From NCBI GenBank assembly GCA_029224185.1, contig CM055191.1, positions 12,048,088 to 12,112,087 on the forward strand: a stretch of 64,000 bases of DNA. Direction: 5' to 3'. The notes under the pieces are model-generated. The model worked only from the letters and a program-made list of their open reading frames with translations. It was not told the origin of the DNA and did no database searches. The position numbers and the translations under genes were made by a program. The stretch is from Karalla daura (Eukaryota; Chordata; Actinopteri; Chaetodontiformes; Leiognathidae). Shown piece after piece: positions 61,976 through 64,000 of the stretch. Position 1 is the first letter of the stretch, and each line of letters starts with the position of its first letter.

Positions 61976-64000
61976 CGGGGAGGAGCGAGGGAGGGAGCGA
62001 GGGAAGGAGCGAGGGAGGGAGCGAGGGAGGGAGCGAGGGAAGGAGCCAGGGAAGGAGCGAGGGAAGGAGCCAGGGAAGGAGCGAGGGAAGGAGCCAGGGA
62101 AGGAGCGAGGGAAGGAGCGAGGGAGGGAGCGAGGGAGGGAGCGAGGGAAGGAGCGAAGGAAGGAGCCAGGGAAGGAGCCAGGGAAGGAGCGAGGGAAGGA
62201 GCCAGGGAAGGAGCCAGGGAAGGAGCCAGGGAAGGAGCGAGGGAAGGAGTGAGGGAAGGAGCGAGGGAAGGAGCGAGGGATGGAGCGAGGGAAGGAGCCA
62301 GGGAAGGAGCGAGGGAAGGAGCCAGGGAAGGAGTGAGGGAAGGAGCGAGGGAGGGAGCGAGGGAAGGAGCGAAGGAAGGAGCCAGGGAAGGAGCCAGGGA
62401 AGGAGCGAGGGAAGGAGCCAGGGAAGGAGCCAGGGAAGGAGCGAGGGAAGGAGTGAGGGAAGGAGCGAGGGAAGGAGCGAGGGATGGAGCGAGGGATGGA
62501 GCCAGGGATGGAGCCAGGGATGGAGCCAGGGATGGAGCCAGGGAAGGAGCGAGGGAGGGAGCCAGGGAAGGAGCGAGGGAAGGAGCCAGGGAAGGAGCGA
62601 GGGAAGGAGCCAGGGAAGGAGCGAGGGAAGGAGCGAGGGAAGGAGCGAGGGAAGGAGCCAGGGAAGGAGCCAGGGAAGGAGCGAGGTAGGGGGCGAGGGA
62701 AGGAGCGAGGGATGGAGCGAGGGAAGGAGCGAGGGAAGGAGCGAGGGAAGGAGCCAGGGAAGGAACCAAGGAAGGAGCCAGGGAAGGAGCGAGGGAAGGA
62801 GCGAGGGAGGGAGCCAGGGAAGGAGCCAGGGAAGGAGCGAGGGAAGGAGCGAGGGAAGGAGCCAGGGAAGGAGCGAGGGAAGGAGCGAGGTAGGGGGCGA
62901 GGGAAGGAGCGAGGGATGGAGCGAGGGAAGGAGCGAGGGAAGGAGCGAGGGAAGGAGCGAGGGAAGGAGCCAGGGAAGGAGCCAAGGAAGGAGCCAGGGA
63001 AGGAGCGAGGGAAGGAGCGAGGGAGGGAGCCAGGGAAGGAGCGAGGGAAGGAGCGAGGGAAGGAGCGAGGGAAGGAGCCAGGGAAGGAGCGAGGGAAGGA
63101 GCCAGGGAAGGAGCCAGGGAAGGAGCGAGGGAAGGAGCCAGGGAAGGAGCGAGGGAGGGAGCGAGGGAAGGAGCGAGGGAGGGAGCGAGGGAAGGAGCCA
63201 GGGAGGGAGCCAGGGAAGGAGCGAGGGAAGGAGCCAGGGAAGGAGCGAGGGAGGGAGCGAGGGAAGGAGCGAGGGAGGGAGCCAGGGAAGGAGCCAGGGA
63301 AGGAGCCAGGGAAGGAGCGAGGGAAGGAGCCAGGGAAGGAGCCAGGGAAGGAGCCAGGGAAGGAGCGAGGGAAGGAGTGAGGGAAGGAGCGAGGGAAGGG
63401 AGGCGAGGGATGGAGCGAGGGAAGGAGCCAGGGAAGGAGCGAGGGAAGGAGCCAGGGAAGGAGTGAGGGAAGGAGCGAGGGAGGGAGCGAGGGAAGGAGC
63501 GAAGGAAGGAGCCAGGGAAGGAGCCAGGGAAGGAGCGAGGGAAGGAGCCAGGGAAGGAGCCAGGGAAGGAGCGAGGGAAGGAGTGAGGGAAGGAGCGAGG
63601 GAAGGAGCGAGGGATGGAGCGAGGGATGGAGCCAGGGATGGAGCCAGGGATGGAGCCAGGGATGGAGCCAGGGAAGGAGCGAGGGAGGGAGCCAGGGAAG
63701 GAGCGAGGGAAGGAGCCAGGGAAGGAGCGAGGGAAGGAGCCAGGGAAGGAGCGAGGGAAGGAGCGAGGGAAGGAGCGAGGGAAGGAGCCAGGGAAGGAGC
63801 CAGGGAAGGAGCGAGGTAGGGGGCGAGGGAAGGAGCGAGGGATGGAGCGAGGGAAGGAGCGAGGGAAGGAGCGAGGGAAGGAGCCAGGGAAGGAGCCAAG
63901 GAAGGAGCCAGGGAAGGAGCGAGGGAGGGAGAGCGAGGGAAGGAGCGAGGGGAGGGAGCCAGGGAAGGAGCGAGGGAAGGAGCGAGGGAAGGAGCGAGGG
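61976..64000. repeat. 12-bp purine-rich minisatellite with large internal duplication (runs off the window)
   Basis: The unit is GAGCGAGGGAAG with GAGCCAGGGAAG and other variants, repeated about 170 times to the window end. The plus strand is almost all purine plus C in one position. Since the unit is a multiple of three and stop-free, several frames are open on both strands (Gly-Ser-Glu/Arg and Pro-Ser-Leu-Ala patterns). These are not genes. The array most likely lies in an stx17 intron. Confidence 0.95.

Noticed and set aside
61887..63899. Open frames of 630-670 residues on both strands
   Set aside because: They are products of a stop-free 12-bp repeat; several frames on both strands are open at once, and the translation is only a short periodic pattern.
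61976..64000. CRISPR-like array
   Set aside because: Repeats are contiguous with no unique spacers, and the DNA is vertebrate.

Overview
The window is nuclear DNA of a teleost fish, probably a spiny-rayed (percomorph) species. Evidence: many-exon genes with GT-AG introns, very dense (CA)n/(GT)n microsatellites, fish-type interspersed repeats, and four genes in the order tex10 - invs - erp44 - stx17. That order and the relative orientations match human 9q31 (TEX10 and INVS convergent, INVS and ERP44 divergent, ERP44 and STX17 convergent). I assembled every gene model by hand from splice sites, reading phase and remembered family sequences; no alignment was run.

Left part (1-15.4 kb): three RNA-binding-type genes that I cannot name. 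A 5'-truncated plus-strand gene ends at 662 and carries two RRMs. Facing it, on the minus strand, lie two tandem duplicates. Distal copy A (8605-13360) is complete: 11 coding exons and 426 residues, with a matrin/U1-type zinc finger, a Pro-rich hinge and a Gly/Asn/Asp-rich region. Proximal copy B (1490-about 4800) has a 27-residue coding minisatellite and a double-stranded RNA-binding domain in place of the zinc finger. The two share the same C-terminal exon series, including a 105-base exon of identical length and phase, and similar 3'UTR segments. B has no clear first exon, and a fish interspersed element sits inside its repeat array.

Middle (15.7-55.6 kb): tex10 (plus, 15 coding exons, 942 residues) encodes a ribosome-biogenesis scaffold. 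invs (minus, 16 coding exons found) encodes inversin, the ankyrin/IQ protein of the ciliary Inv compartment. erp44 (plus, 11 exons, 410 residues) encodes the thioredoxin-family chaperone of the early secretory pathway. The invs-erp44 interval of about 7 kb is non-coding as far as I can see and should hold the invs 5' exon and the erp44 promoter.

Right part (55.6-64 kb): a repeat-rich interval, then the last two exons of stx17 (minus). stx17 continues past the window edge. Beyond its visible exons the last 2 kb are a strand-asymmetric 12-bp purine minisatellite that contains a large internal duplication. The window shows no operon-like logic: these are independent eukaryotic genes, and the four named ones are linked only by conserved synteny.
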